From JAVBQF01 sp031549195 (GTDB taxonomy: Bacteria > Bacillota_I > Bacilli_A > RF39 > UBA660), in contig JAVBQF010000006.1 of assembly GCA_031549195.1 (NCBI GenBank), positions 50,721-114,720 on the forward strand: a stretch of 64,000 nt of DNA, given 5' to 3'. Shown here piece by piece: positions 1-8,216 of the stretch. The stretch's first letter is position 1, and each line of letters opens with the position of its first letter. Both the position numbers and the translations under genes were made by a program. A model generated the notes under the pieces. That model was given only the letters and a program-made list of their open reading frames with translations, was not told the DNA's origin and did no database searches.

Positions 1-1
1 T

Positions 2-382
2 GCTTGGAGAATTAAGCAAAATAGCAGTATTGTAGAAAAATATATTAATCCCGATGAAAAGCCAATATATGTTTTTACTGGTCAAATGAGCGAAAGCAGT
101 CTTGATATATTTAGTACTGCCATAGTGGTACTTACAGACAAAAGAATTATAATAGGAAGAAAAAGAGTGATATTTGGGTATTTTTTTTACTCAATAATGC
201 CTCAAATGTTCAATGATTTAAATGTAAAAGCTAATTTGATATGGGGTAAAGTATATATCGATACAGTCAAAGAGTTAGTTACTATATCAAATATTGATAA
301 AAAGGCTTTAGATGAAATAGAAACAAATATTAGCACTTATATGATGAATTTAAAAAAAGAGTATCCAAGTAAAGAAGAGTAG
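2..382 (+). CDS. PH-domain (YokE-like) protein, 5' truncated by window edge
   Basis: The frame is open from base 2, upstream of the first ATG at 86, so the gene begins outside the window and only its last 126 residues are visible. The visible part has the pattern of bacterial PH domains of the YokE-like type: a strand with VLTDKRIIIGRK, a following aromatic segment, then KELVTISNIDKKALDEIETNI, where the terminal helix is expected. Such domains are usually cytosolic or membrane-peripheral modules with no catalytic role, and what this one binds cannot be read from the sequence. A strong terminator follows immediately. The family call is moderate; the truncation is certain. Confidence 0.55.
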   Translation, partial: AWRIKQNSSIVEKYINPDEKPIYVFTGQMSESSLDIFSTAIVVLTDKRIIIGRKRVIFGYFFYSIMPQMFNDLNVKANLIWGKVYIDTVKELVTISNIDKKALDEIETNISTYMMNLKKEYPSKEE

Positions 383-392
383 AATAGGATAG

Positions 393-428
393 TTCTAATA
401 AATAATAGTATTTATTAGAATTTTTTTT
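393..428 (+). terminator. Rho-independent terminator after the PH-domain gene
   Basis: A perfect 12-bp stem (393-404 with 409-420) with a 4-base loop is followed by eight T. It directly abuts the -10-like TATAAT at 433-438 of the next gene. Confidence 0.85.
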
Positions 429-454
429 ATGATATAATGAAAATAGGTGATAAT

Positions 455-1678
455 ATGAAAAGGGTAATTGGCTTTATTGTAGGAATCATTATATTTTATT
501 TTATATTTCAAATATCTGTCACATTCTTTAAAACTTCGCACAATGTAGAATATATAAAGGAAATTGATGATAAAAAATTTATAATTAATGAGATATATTC
601 AAAAAATAATTCTGGTAATTATTATTCAATCAACATTAAAATAGATGATAAAGAATTTATTTTTTATGTTGGTAATAGTTTTAATAAACAAAAAAATATA
701 GTTAAAGACATTAAATATTATCAAAAAGATAATCTTTTCTGTGTGTATCCAGTATACATAAAAGATAAAGTAGGAGAGGACCTTATTTGTGATATAGATG
801 GTAATTTATATTCGTATACTAGCATTTATGATAAATATGATTTAAAAGATTTTGCAAGTGAATTGCCTAACTTTGTTTATAACAAAAAAACGGTATCAAC
901 AACAAAAGAAAAAATAGCAGATGTCTATACATACAATGAAAATATTGAAGAAAATGAATATGTAATTATATATAATTACAAGACTCTTTTAAAGGTTAGT
1001 CAAATTATGAATACGGAAATAGATTTCTCTTCATATGATGTTTATCAAAATATATATGGTACATTAGTCGATAAGTATTATATTTTACCAATATCAGTTA
1101 ATAAGTCACCTTACTTATCATTTAATATTATTGATATATTAAGTGCTGATTCAAAAGTTTTGAATATGAATCAATCTACATCTACTAGTTTTTATGTAAA
1201 TGGAGCAGTAGATAACAAACTGTATTTCTTTGACAAAATAGATTTAAAACAATATATGATTTCTCCTAAAGATCAGGATTATGAATTAATTGGTGATAGT
1301 GAACTAGGTGGGAAAGTCTACGAGAACGGGATTTGGAAAGATGTAAGTATATATGACTTGAAAAATAATACTATATTTACCGAAGATTTTAGTAAATTAG
1401 CAAAATTTAATTACAAAGAGGCATTTAAATCAAATAGATACTATTATTTCTATGATGAAAAAAGTAATTTTTATAGAGTTCATCAAGATTATAAAGAAAG
1501 CCCCGTATTACTCTTTAATAAGAAGAACTTAAAAGAAATAAAAGTTGTAGATGATAATATATATTATATAATTGATACAACTCTTTATAGATTTAATGAA
1601 AGTGGTGAAATTCCAATAGCAGAAAGACCAGAATTTAAGTATAATTCTACAAATATTTATAGTGTCTATATCAAGTAG
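455..1678 (+). CDS. Membrane-anchored protein of unknown function
   Basis: The start was set at 455 rather than the in-frame ATG at 437, because 437 overlaps a TATAAT box while 455 has an AGGTGAT ribosome binding site at the right distance. The 407-residue product has a single hydrophobic N-terminal segment (about residues 5-25), then a long polar, Tyr/Asn/Lys-rich region predicted to lie outside the cell. Short repeating strands such as DNKLYFFDKIDLKQY and DDNIYYIIDTTLYRF resemble beta-propeller or WD-like blades, but I see no motif that fixes a family. It is flanked by its own terminators, so it is probably monocistronic. Function unknown. Confidence 0.75.
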   Translation: MKRVIGFIVGIIIFYFIFQISVTFFKTSHNVEYIKEIDDKKFIINEIYSKNNSGNYYSINIKIDDKEFIFYVGNSFNKQKNIVKDIKYYQKDNLFCVYPVYIKDKVGEDLICDIDGNLYSYTSIYDKYDLKDFASELPNFVYNKKTVSTTKEKIADVYTYNENIEENEYVIIYNYKTLLKVSQIMNTEIDFSSYDVYQNIYGTLVDKYYILPISVNKSPYLSFNIIDILSADSKVLNMNQSTSTSFYVNGAVDNKLYFFDKIDLKQYMISPKDQDYELIGDSELGGKVYENGIWKDVSIYDLKNNTIFTEDFSKLAKFNYKEAFKSNRYYYFYDEKSNFYRVHQDYKESPVLLFNKKNLKEIKVVDDNIYYIIDTTLYRFNESGEIPIAERPEFKYNSTNIYSVYIK

Positions 1679-1693
1679 ACACTTTTATTTTAA
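1661..1693 (+). terminator. Rho-independent terminator
   Basis: Stem 1661-1668 with 1676-1683 (AGTGTCTA/TAGACACT) is followed by TTTTATTTT. It overlaps the stop codon of the preceding gene. Confidence 0.8.
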
Positions 1694-1770
1694 AAGTAAC
1701 AAATTTGGACTTTTTCTTTTACTAATATTAATGTATACTATATGTAAGAATAAGATAGGGAGTGAATAAT

Positions 1771-3411
1771 GTGATACTTAGAAAACCATATGCTTTTTTA
1801 ATTAAAAATTTTAAATTATTGCATTTATTTTTATCTTTATTTTTGGGATTTGTATTATATAAAACCTATAATTTATTAGGTTTCTTTTCTGAACTAATAA
1901 AAGGTATTAAAAACTATGGACCATTTGATAATTTAAGCTCTATTTATATTGGTGCACTTACATATATAGCAATTATTTTAGCAATGACATTTGCAATAAT
2001 AGTAATATTGTTATTAAGAGTTAAAAAGAAACCCACACTTTATTATTATTCTTTAACAGCTGTATATGTTGTCGTAATATTAGTTTTGCTTTATGCATCG
2101 TCAATTTTATCTAATATTCAATTTCAAACTTATGATACAAGAACACTTAAGTTGGCCCATGATATTATTTTAGCAGCACTTGCAACACAAATTTTCTTTT
2201 TAATAGTAGCAACACTTCGCGCAGTTGGCTTAAATTTAGGTAAGAAATTTAATTTTAAAAAAGACTTAGCAGAACTAGATATTGAAGCAAGCGACAATGA
2301 GGAATTTGAACTTAACTTAAATTTGGATACTGAAGAAGTAAAATCAAATCTTAGAAAAAGACTAAGAATGTTTAAATATATATATAAAGAGAACAAGGCA
2401 GTATTTTTAAGTCTTATTGGTATTTTGGCTATTATATTAATTGTGTTTATTGCTAATATAATTATGAGCATTGAAAAGATTTATAAAGAAGATCAGATGT
2501 TTAGAAGTAAGTCTTTTGAGATAACAGTACTTGATAGTTATGTAACTGATAAAGATTATAATGGAAAAGAGATTAGCAATAAATATAGTTATGTTATTTT
2601 GAAAATAAAGTTTAAAAATGTTTCTAATATAACTCAAGATATTATTATAGATAACACAAGAGTTAGGGTAGAAAAATATATCACATATAAATCAACTAAA
2701 GCAGAATATGATAATTTTATAGAGTTTGGAGTTCCTTATTATAGTCAAAGGCTTAAAGCAGAGGAAACAAGAGAGTTTATATTTGTATATGAGATAGAAA
2801 AGAAGTATGCTGAAAATAGTATGAAGTTTGAATATTTAGTGGATATAAACAGCTCTAATAGTGAAGTTAAATATGACTATACTAAAGTTGCAATAAAGCC
2901 AGATGATTTTTCTAAAAAGGAGACTAAAGCAACAGCATATTTAGGTGAAAAAGTAACATTTACTGATAGCCTATTATCAAATGCATCTCTAACTATAAAC
3001 AGTATTGAGCTTAAAGATAAATATCAATATACATATACTTCTTGCATAGAAAATAAGTGTAGTAATTATTCTAAATATATAGAACCTTCTTTAAAGTCAG
3101 AGTATGACCTAACTATTATGAGAGTTAACTATAATTTAGATATGAGTAAAAATGTTGATAGGAGCTTTAATATAAGTAAATTTATTGAAAAGTTTGGGAC
3201 TGTTAGATATGTAATTAATGGTAAGGAATATTTAAATAGAATGGGTATGACTGATGTTACACCTATAATACTTCCTAATGATACATATTTAGAAATAACA
3301 ACAAGATTAAAACAAGCAGAGAAGGTCTATTTGGATATAACTATAAGAGATAAAGTATATACTTATATTATTAAGGATACTACAAAGGTAGAAGAAAAAG
3401 CTGAGGAATAA
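1771..3411 (+). CDS. Polytopic membrane protein with large C-terminal extracytoplasmic domain
   Basis: The chosen start is GTG at 1771, eight bases after an AGGGAG site. The GTG at 1762 lies inside that ribosome binding site. The 546-residue product has about five hydrophobic segments (roughly residues 14-35, 55-82, 92-115, 130-150 and 213-235). A charged loop rich in Asp/Glu/Leu sits between the fourth and fifth, and about 300 polar residues follow the last segment, with two Cys close together (CIENKC) in the outer part. This suggests an integral membrane protein with a beta-rich outer domain. No catalytic motif was recognised and the role is unknown. It is expressed alone, with a terminator overlapping the stop. 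Confidence 0.8.
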   Translation: MILRKPYAFLIKNFKLLHLFLSLFLGFVLYKTYNLLGFFSELIKGIKNYGPFDNLSSIYIGALTYIAIILAMTFAIIVILLLRVKKKPTLYYYSLTAVYVVVILVLLYASSILSNIQFQTYDTRTLKLAHDIILAALATQIFFLIVATLRAVGLNLGKKFNFKKDLAELDIEASDNEEFELNLNLDTEEVKSNLRKRLRMFKYIYKENKAVFLSLIGILAIILIVFIANIIMSIEKIYKEDQMFRSKSFEITVLDSYVTDKDYNGKEISNKYSYVILKIKFKNVSNITQDIIIDNTRVRVEKYITYKSTKAEYDNFIEFGVPYYSQRLKAEETREFIFVYEIEKKYAENSMKFEYLVDINSSNSEVKYDYTKVAIKPDDFSKKETKATAYLGEKVTFTDSLLSNASLTINSIELKDKYQYTYTSCIENKCSNYSKYIEPSLKSEYDLTIMRVNYNLDMSKNVDRSFNISKFIEKFGTVRYVINGKEYLNRMGMTDVTPIILPNDTYLEITTRLKQAEKVYLDITIRDKVYTYIIKDTTKVEEKAEE

Positions 3412-3424
3412 TCTTCAGTTTTTG
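3401..3424 (+). terminator. Rho-independent terminator overlapping stop codon
   Basis: Stem CTGAGGA (3401-3407) pairs with TCTTCAG (3412-3418), then a T run. The loop contains the TAA stop. Confidence 0.7.
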
Positions 3425-3456
3425 TTCTATCAGGCAGATTTTTACATATATTTTAA

Positions 3457-3485
3457 TTGACTTTAAATTTTATTTAAGTTAAAAT
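3457..3485 (+). promoter_or_regulatory. Promoter of tRNA-Cys
   Basis: TTGACT at 3457-3462, a 17-base spacer, then TAAAAT at 3480-3485, about 18 bases before the tRNA 5' end. Confidence 0.7.
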
Positions 3486-3503
3486 TAGAATGTACTTTAA
3501 TTT

Positions 3504-3577
3504 GGGTCCATAGCCAAGTGGTAAGGCGTGGGACTGCAACTCCCTGATCGTTGGTTCAAATCCGACTGGGCCCTCCA
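3504..3577 (+). tRNA. tRNA-Cys (GCA)
   Basis: Full cloverleaf, 74 nt with encoded CCA. The acceptor GGGTCCA pairs with TGGGCCC (3567-3573), the anticodon loop CTGCAAC gives GCA, and the T loop is GGTTCAAATCC. The 3' end CCCTCCA reappears in a spacer downstream at 4971-4977, relevant to the repeat array that follows this tRNA. Confidence 0.95.
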
Positions 3578-3578
3578 A

Positions 3579-3640
3579 TTAGAAGATTAAGAAGATTCCA
3601 AACTTTGGGGGTCTTCTTTTATTTTAAAATAATGTATAAT
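3579..3640 (+). repeat. Repeat block B, copy 1 (terminator plus promoter module)
   Basis: About 62 bases directly after tRNA-Cys, nearly identical to 4266-4326 over the whole length. The block holds a hairpin (AGAAGA...TCTTCT with a T run, serving as a terminator) and a TATAAT box, so each copy ends one transcript and starts the next gene. Confidence 0.8.
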
Positions 3641-3663
3641 TAAATTAAAAGGGAGAGATAATA

Positions 3664-4212
3664 ATGACATTAGAAACAGAAAGACTAATTTTGAGAGAAT
3701 GGGAAGAAAAAGATATCAATGATTTAATTGAAGGATTAAATAATATTGAAGTATCTAAATGGTTAGCGTTTGTTCCTTATCCTTACACAGAAAAAGATGC
3801 TAAAAGTTGGATTGATTATTGTTTAGAAAATTCTAAAAAAGAAAACAAAACTGCATATGAATTTGCTATTGTGTTGAAGGTAGAAAATAAAGTGATTGGT
3901 GGAACTAGCTTAGATAAAGTTAATAAGTCACAAGGAACTGCTGGTGGAGGTATTTGGATAAATGCAAAATATCATGGAAAAGGATAAGGTAGTGAAGCGT
4001 TTGGAAAAAGAATAGAATTTGCTTTTGATAAATTAAATTTAAGAAGGATAGATAATGGTTTCTTTGTTGGAAATGAATCATCATTTAAAATGCAAGAAAG
4101 ATTTGGTTATAAAATTGAAGATTTAAAGAGGCAAGCATATATTTGTCGAGCAGATGGTAAAATAAAAGATGAACAGTTAACAGGTTTGTTAAAAGAAGAG
4201 TGGAAAAGATAA
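3664..4212 (+). pseudogene. GNAT-family N-acetyltransferase broken by an in-frame stop
   Basis: The reading frame starts at 3664 after a GGGAGA site and matches the RimJ/RimL-like GNAT pattern (LETERLILREWEEKD near the N terminus). An in-frame TAA at 3985-3987 interrupts the acetyl-CoA loop exactly where HGKG-Y-GSEAF is expected. The same frame then continues to 4212 with normal GNAT sequence (LRRIDNGFFVGNESSFKMQE, then RFGYK). A single change in a Tyr codon would explain the stop. The 107-residue product before the stop lacks the second half of the fold, so it is probably inactive. A sequencing error or stop readthrough are alternatives. The gene sits in the tRNA-Cys-linked array between repeat blocks. 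Confidence 0.85.
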
Positions 4213-4215
4213 ATT

Positions 4216-4265
4216 AAAGAAAGGTAAAAAAATAAAAGTTTGGAAGCCCTTTATATTTTCTCTAG
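4216..4265 (+). repeat. Repeat block A, copy 1
   Basis: Begins AAAGAAAGGTA and includes AAAGTTTGGAAG. It aligns with 4927-4980, which follows the next gene. It is joined here to block B, so the spacer after the GNAT pseudogene is A followed by B. Confidence 0.7.
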
Positions 4266-4326
4266 TTAGAAGATTAAGAATGGCCCAACTTTGGGGGTCT
4301 TCTTTTATTTAAAAATAATGTATAAT
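4266..4326 (+). repeat. Repeat block B, copy 2 (terminator plus promoter module)
   Basis: Second copy of the block seen after tRNA-Cys. Both keep TTAGAAGATTAAGAA, ACTTTGGGGGTCTTCTTTTA and AATAATGTATAAT. It supplies a hairpin terminator for the pseudogene and a -10 box for the HAD gene. Confidence 0.8.
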
Positions 4327-4348
4327 CTATTTTAGAAGGTGATAAAAA

Positions 4349-4927
4349 ATGATAAAAGCAATAATTTTTGATTATTTTAAAACGATAACACTTGAATCAG
4401 AATTAGGAGTTTTACGACAATATGACCCCTCACGAATATATGAAAAAGAAATAAAGGCGCTTATTGAACAATATGATAAAGGTAAAAGTATAAATTGGCT
4501 TTGTGAAGAAATAAGTAAAATTAATGGAACTCCAGCTAATGAATTAGTAAGAGCTTATAATAATCAGCCAGAACTTAAATTAAACATTGAACTGATAGAC
4601 TTTATACTAAATGAGTTAAAAGGTAAATATAAAATTGGATTACTTTCAAATATTGGCGCCGAACCTAAACAACTAGCTAATGTTAATAATCATTTATTTT
4701 TTGATGACAAAGTATTATCATTTGAAGTTGGGATAATTAAGCCTGATCCTGCTATTTATCTACTTGCAGCAAAACGACTAGATGTTATGCCGGAAGAATG
4801 TATTTTTGTTGACGATATAGCTATAAATGTAAATGCAGCAGAATCTACAGGCATGAAAGGTATTATGTTTAAAAACTATAATGAATTTTTAGTAGACTTA
4901 AATGAGATATTAAAAAGCAATAAATAA
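4349..4927 (+). CDS. HAD-superfamily hydrolase
   Basis: The 192-residue product carries all four HAD motifs. Motif I is FDYFKT (catalytic Asp8, with Phe rather than a second Asp at +2, as in haloacid-dehalogenase-like members). Motif II is LLSN, motif III the Lys in IIKPDPAIY, and motif IV VDDIAINV. The cap between motifs I and II is a small helical one. HAD enzymes act as cytosolic phosphatases or dehalogenases on small molecules; the substrate cannot be read here. The gene has an AGAAGGTGAT site and lies between repeat blocks B and A, as a separate unit of the tRNA-Cys array. Confidence 0.85.
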   Translation: MIKAIIFDYFKTITLESELGVLRQYDPSRIYEKEIKALIEQYDKGKSINWLCEEISKINGTPANELVRAYNNQPELKLNIELIDFILNELKGKYKIGLLSNIGAEPKQLANVNNHLFFDDKVLSFEVGIIKPDPAIYLLAAKRLDVMPEECIFVDDIAINVNAAESTGMKGIMFKNYNEFLVDLNEILKSNK

Positions 4928-4980
4928 AAGAAAGGTACTAAAAAGAAAAGTTTGGAAGACCATTTGCATTCCCTCCATAA
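4927..4980 (+). repeat. Repeat block A, copy 2, with tRNA-Cys-end-like CCCTCCA
   Basis: Aligns with 4216-4265 (AAAGAAAGGTA, AAAGTTTGGAAG). It contains CCCTCCA at 4971-4977, identical to the last seven bases of tRNA-Cys. It is followed by unrelated sequence rather than block B. Confidence 0.65.
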
Positions 4981-5015
4981 GTAGAATCTGAACTTTTATG
5001 TTCATTTATATAAAT

Positions 5016-5055
5016 AACCACTGTAAATAGAGCGATTACAGTGGTTTTTTCTTTT
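5016..5055 (+). terminator. Strong Rho-independent terminator after the HAD gene
   Basis: Perfect 11-bp stem AACCACTGTAA (5016-5026) with TTACAGTGGTT (5036-5046), then T run. Confidence 0.85.
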
Positions 5056-5096
5056 CTAAAAATAGTATATAATTAAAGTGGTAGGAGGTAATATCG

Positions 5097-5486
5097 ATGA
5101 AATTAAGTTCAGTTGTAATAGACTCAGACAACGCAAAAGAATTATCCGAATTTTATGAAAAGATATTAGGTTGGGAGAGAAAAGTATATAATCATGGTGA
5201 TAATGGTGATTGGATTGTACTTAGAAACAAAGAAGAAAGTACTACTCGCTTAGTTTTTCAAGAAGTAGTCAATTTTGCTAAACCGATATGGCCTGAAGAG
5301 GAAAGCCAGCAACAACAAATGATACATTTAGATTTTTATTCTGATAATGTCGAAAAAGATATAGAACATGCTATTAATTGTGGCGCAGTTCTAGCAAATT
5401 ATCAATCTGGTGATTGGAAAGTTTTGATTGATCCTGCTGGACATCCTTTTTGTATTGTACCAACAAGACAAAATAGGGTAAATTAG
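5097..5486 (+). CDS. VOC-family protein (glyoxalase/bleomycin-resistance fold)
   Basis: The 129-residue length and layout fit a single-chain pair of VOC modules. The N-terminal strand LSSVVIDSDNAKELSEFYEKILGW is the usual first module, MIHLDFYSDNVEKDIEHAINCGA begins the second, and LIDPAGHPFCIVP is the usual C-terminal strand. Family members include dioxygenases, lyases and drug-binding resistance proteins, so the substrate is open. It starts with ATG after GTAGGAGGTAAT. It is the third small accessory gene after tRNA-Cys, and all three belong to families common in mobile gene cassettes. Confidence 0.85.
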   Translation: MKLSSVVIDSDNAKELSEFYEKILGWERKVYNHGDNGDWIVLRNKEESTTRLVFQEVVNFAKPIWPEEESQQQQMIHLDFYSDNVEKDIEHAINCGAVLANYQSGDWKVLIDPAGHPFCIVPTRQNRVN

Positions 5487-5559
5487 AGATAAAAAGCATA
5501 AATAAAAATGCAAAATGGAAGCTGTAAATCTCACTCAAATCACTCCATTTGAAATAAGG

Positions 5560-5587
5560 GAAATCTACATGTAGGTTTCTTTTCTTA
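5560..5587 (+). terminator. Probable terminator of the VOC gene
   Basis: Stem 5560-5567 with 5572-5579 (GAAATCTA/TAGGTTTC, CATG loop), then TTTTCTT. Confidence 0.55.
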
Positions 5588-5618
5588 CTGAAAACGTATC
5601 GAATATAATAAATGCAGC

Positions 5619-5662
5619 AAAAAAAAAGATGATTTTGAGTTGTAATACTCTTAATCATCTTT
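5619..5662 (-). terminator. Terminator of the zinc-ribbon gene
   Basis: On the minus strand AAAGATGATT (5662-5653) pairs with AATCATCTTT (5634-5625), followed by a long T run. Confidence 0.8.
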
Positions 5663-5663
5663 A

Positions 5664-7064
5664 TTATTGTATAGAAAGTAATTTATTATTTACTCTTGTT
5701 TGAACTTCAACATAATATTTAAACTCAGCATCATTCAAATCACTATCTTCCCATTTAACAAACTCATCTGAATATGTATTGTAATTTTTAAGCATATTCG
5801 CATAGTCAGTAATTAAAGTTAAATCACTTCCGTCTGAATTAGAATATTTTTTCATAAATTCTACATAATCATTCATAAACTTTTCGTAGCTATCCATTGC
5901 TTTTTTAAAATCTGTTCTTAAACCGTTTTTATCAGTATTATCAGTACTATTCGTTGGATCTGAAGATTTTAAGGATACTTCCATTACATTACCACCAAGG
6001 TACATTAAATGAAGCTCATACCCATCACTATTTTTAGCTCTATAAGATTTTTTACTTTTACTATGGTCAATTGTATATCCTTTATTTTCACATTCTACAA
6101 CATACTCATTATATTCATCTAGTGTTGTATTTCCAATATGAACAATGAAACTTTCATTATTGTCCCATGATATATTTCCCATATTAGATTTTGTTGCAGG
6201 TAATTTACTTCCTAATCCGTTAGCTGGCCATGAAAACTCTTCTAATGTTTCAGGTTTTTTTAATGTAATACTCATATATTCACCTTGTTCCAAATAACTA
6301 ATTCTAATTGAATAGCCATCTATATTAAAAGCACCATATACTGTATCCCAATCTTCATATTCTAAATCAATAGTGTATCCCTTTTCTGTTACTTGATTAT
6401 TTACATAATTTTTATAATCTTTTTCGGTGATATTAGTTATATCAAGAATTAATAAATCTTTTCTATTAGTACCTAGCTTACCAAAAAGTTTTTTTGGCTC
6501 AGGTAAATATTCTTTTAATTCAATGTCATTAATATCAATATCAATAGATTTTTCTTCTTTATATGAAGAATCCCCACCAGTATTAAGAATAGGTACAATT
6601 AGAACAAAAGCAAGAATAGTTAAAATAATTTTCAAACCTTTCAATGGTTCTTTAATTATTTCCATCCCCATTAACCAAGCACCAATAAATAATCCAGCTT
6701 GCACTAAGGTTAAAGCTTTTACTAGAAAACCTGTCCCAACAAAGAATAATAAAACTGCAATTCCAAAAAATATTAATAAAACTTTACTAAATTTACTTTT
6801 CTTAAATTTTTCTTTTGCATTAACTTTATCTAGAACTTCCTTTTCCCTTAAGTCCTGTTCAAGTTTATTGTTTCTTTCTTTTATATCTTGTTCATGATTG
6901 TCTTTTCGGGCTTTTAGTTTTGCTTCTTCAATTCTTTTAACTTTGGTAGCTTCATCGTCAATTAAGACTTCTGATCCACAAAAATTGCAATGGATTTTAT
7001 CTAAATCTTTATTAACTTCTAATGATGCACCGCAATTTTCACATTTCATTTTAATTAAATTCAA
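5664..7064 (-). CDS. Zinc-ribbon membrane protein with duplicated C-terminal domain
   Basis: The start is taken as TTG at 7064, eight bases from AAGGAG; the GTG at 7073 overlaps that site. The N terminus is a TFIIB-type zinc ribbon (CENCG ... CNFCG, four Cys), followed by a Lys/Glu-rich coiled-coil (about residues 35-90). Two or three transmembrane segments follow at about 95-160. The C-terminal part has two similar repeats (around EKDYKNYVNNQVTEKGYTID and LDEYNEYVVECENKGYTIDH) and a final helical segment with DSYEKFMNDYVEFMKKYSNS. The ribbon is at the cytosolic face if the first membrane segment runs outward. This resembles conserved uncharacterised Firmicutes proteins; no enzymatic motif seen. 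Confidence 0.75.
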   Translation of the reverse strand: MNLIKMKCENCGASLEVNKDLDKIHCNFCGSEVLIDDEATKVKRIEEAKLKARKDNHEQDIKERNNKLEQDLREKEVLDKVNAKEKFKKSKFSKVLLIFFGIAVLLFFVGTGFLVKALTLVQAGLFIGAWLMGMEIIKEPLKGLKIILTILAFVLIVPILNTGGDSSYKEEKSIDIDINDIELKEYLPEPKKLFGKLGTNRKDLLILDITNITEKDYKNYVNNQVTEKGYTIDLEYEDWDTVYGAFNIDGYSIRISYLEQGEYMSITLKKPETLEEFSWPANGLGSKLPATKSNMGNISWDNNESFIVHIGNTTLDEYNEYVVECENKGYTIDHSKSKKSYRAKNSDGYELHLMYLGGNVMEVSLKSSDPTNSTDNTDKNGLRTDFKKAMDSYEKFMNDYVEFMKKYSNSDGSDLTLITDYANMLKNYNTYSDEFVKWEDSDLNDAEFKYYVEVQTRVNNKLLSIQ

Positions 7065-7295
7065 ATCTCTCACTCCTTATAAAACCATTATACAATCTAA
7101 TATGTAATTTGTTAATACTTTCAATTGCATTAGTTTCATTATTTAAAATACAAAATAAAAATATACTCACAAAAAACATAAATACATAGCCGGGTAAAAT
7201 GTTAGTTTATTAATATTAACTATAATCAAATTTATTTTAATTGTAGTATATACTTCACAATAAAAATGTTACAATTATATCATGAGGTATTTAGT

Positions 7296-8105
7296 ATGGG
7301 TAAAATGGAATTAGAAGTAAAGATATTAAATGTTGATGAAACACAATTTATAAAAAAATTAGAGACATTGGGTGCTACTTTTAAAGAAAAGAGTAAACAG
7401 TGTTTATATACCTATGATTTGCCAACTATATATGGAAAATATATTGATATTTTAACTCAGCTAAATGATAGGGGAAGCGATATTAAATATGAAACAGCTA
7501 TTTCTAAACTAAAATTATTATTTTTTGAGATAGATAATTTACTTTCAAACGATGATAGAAAAGAATTAAAAAAAATAATAAATAATGAAAGGCTATCATC
7601 ACTATTAGAAAAGGATAATTTATTGGAGTTATTAAATGATACCAACTTAATAAATGTTATTAACAAATTTCATAATAATTCAAAAAAATGGATCAGATTA
7701 AGAGAGACAAATGATAAAACAACAATTGCAGTAAAACATATTCTAGCTGATAATAATACAGCCCTACAGCAGATGTTAGAAACAGAGATAGAAATTCCAA
7801 GTATAAAAGATGGAAATGAATTGCTTGAGGCATTAGGATTTTGTCATAAGAGTTATCAAGAAAAAAGAAGAATTACATATGAATATGAAGGACATGAAAT
7901 AGATATTGATTCCTGGCCTGGTATTCCTACTTATTTCGAAATAGAAGGAAATAATGAAGAAGATCTAAATGAAGTATTAAAAAAACTTGGTTATGATATA
8001 AAAGATGCAGTTTCATGTACAGCAGATGATATTTATATTATGAATGGAAAAACAATGTTTGACAAAAGAGAATTAAAGTTTAATGATAGTAAAGATAATC
8101 TATAA
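7296..8105 (+). CDS. CYTH-domain protein (class IV adenylate cyclase/triphosphatase-like)
   Basis: The start at 7296 has GAGGT eight bases upstream; the earlier in-frame ATG at 7266 has no such site. The 269-residue protein opens with MELEVKIL, the ExExK signature of the triphosphate tunnel fold. It later has KWIRLRET, TTIAVKHI, LETEIEI and the tail strand GHEIDIDSWPGIPTYFEIEGN, all typical of CYTH enzymes. A charged helical insert (about residues 50-130) makes it longer than the minimal domain of about 180 residues. Members hydrolyse or cyclise nucleotide or thiamine triphosphates with divalent metal; which applies here is unclear. Confidence 0.85.
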   Translation: MGKMELEVKILNVDETQFIKKLETLGATFKEKSKQCLYTYDLPTIYGKYIDILTQLNDRGSDIKYETAISKLKLLFFEIDNLLSNDDRKELKKIINNERLSSLLEKDNLLELLNDTNLINVINKFHNNSKKWIRLRETNDKTTIAVKHILADNNTALQQMLETEIEIPSIKDGNELLEALGFCHKSYQEKRRITYEYEGHEIDIDSWPGIPTYFEIEGNNEEDLNEVLKKLGYDIKDAVSCTADDIYIMNGKTMFDKRELKFNDSKDNL

Positions 8106-8216
8106 TCATTTTATTTTTGAGCTGTGGAGATACTAATAATAGCCAATAAAATAATTTCTATATATTATGTTCACTCTTATTCATGCAAGACATATAACTA
8201 TTATGGAGGGAACCTA

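Noticed and set aside
4216..4326. Spacer after the GNAT gene as an integron attC site
   Set aside because: attC sites have RYYYAAC at the left and GTTRRRY at the right. Here the arms run GTT...AAC, the reverse, and the GTT arm does not fit GTTRRRY. No IntI-type gene is visible.
6427..7107. Plus-strand ORFs opposite the zinc-ribbon gene
   Set aside because: The minus-strand gene has the Cys motifs, start site and terminator; the plus-strand frames have none of these.
7074..7295. AT-rich spacer upstream of the CYTH gene with partial inverted repeats as an operator
   Set aside because: Such repeats are expected by chance at this base composition and no regulator is nearby.
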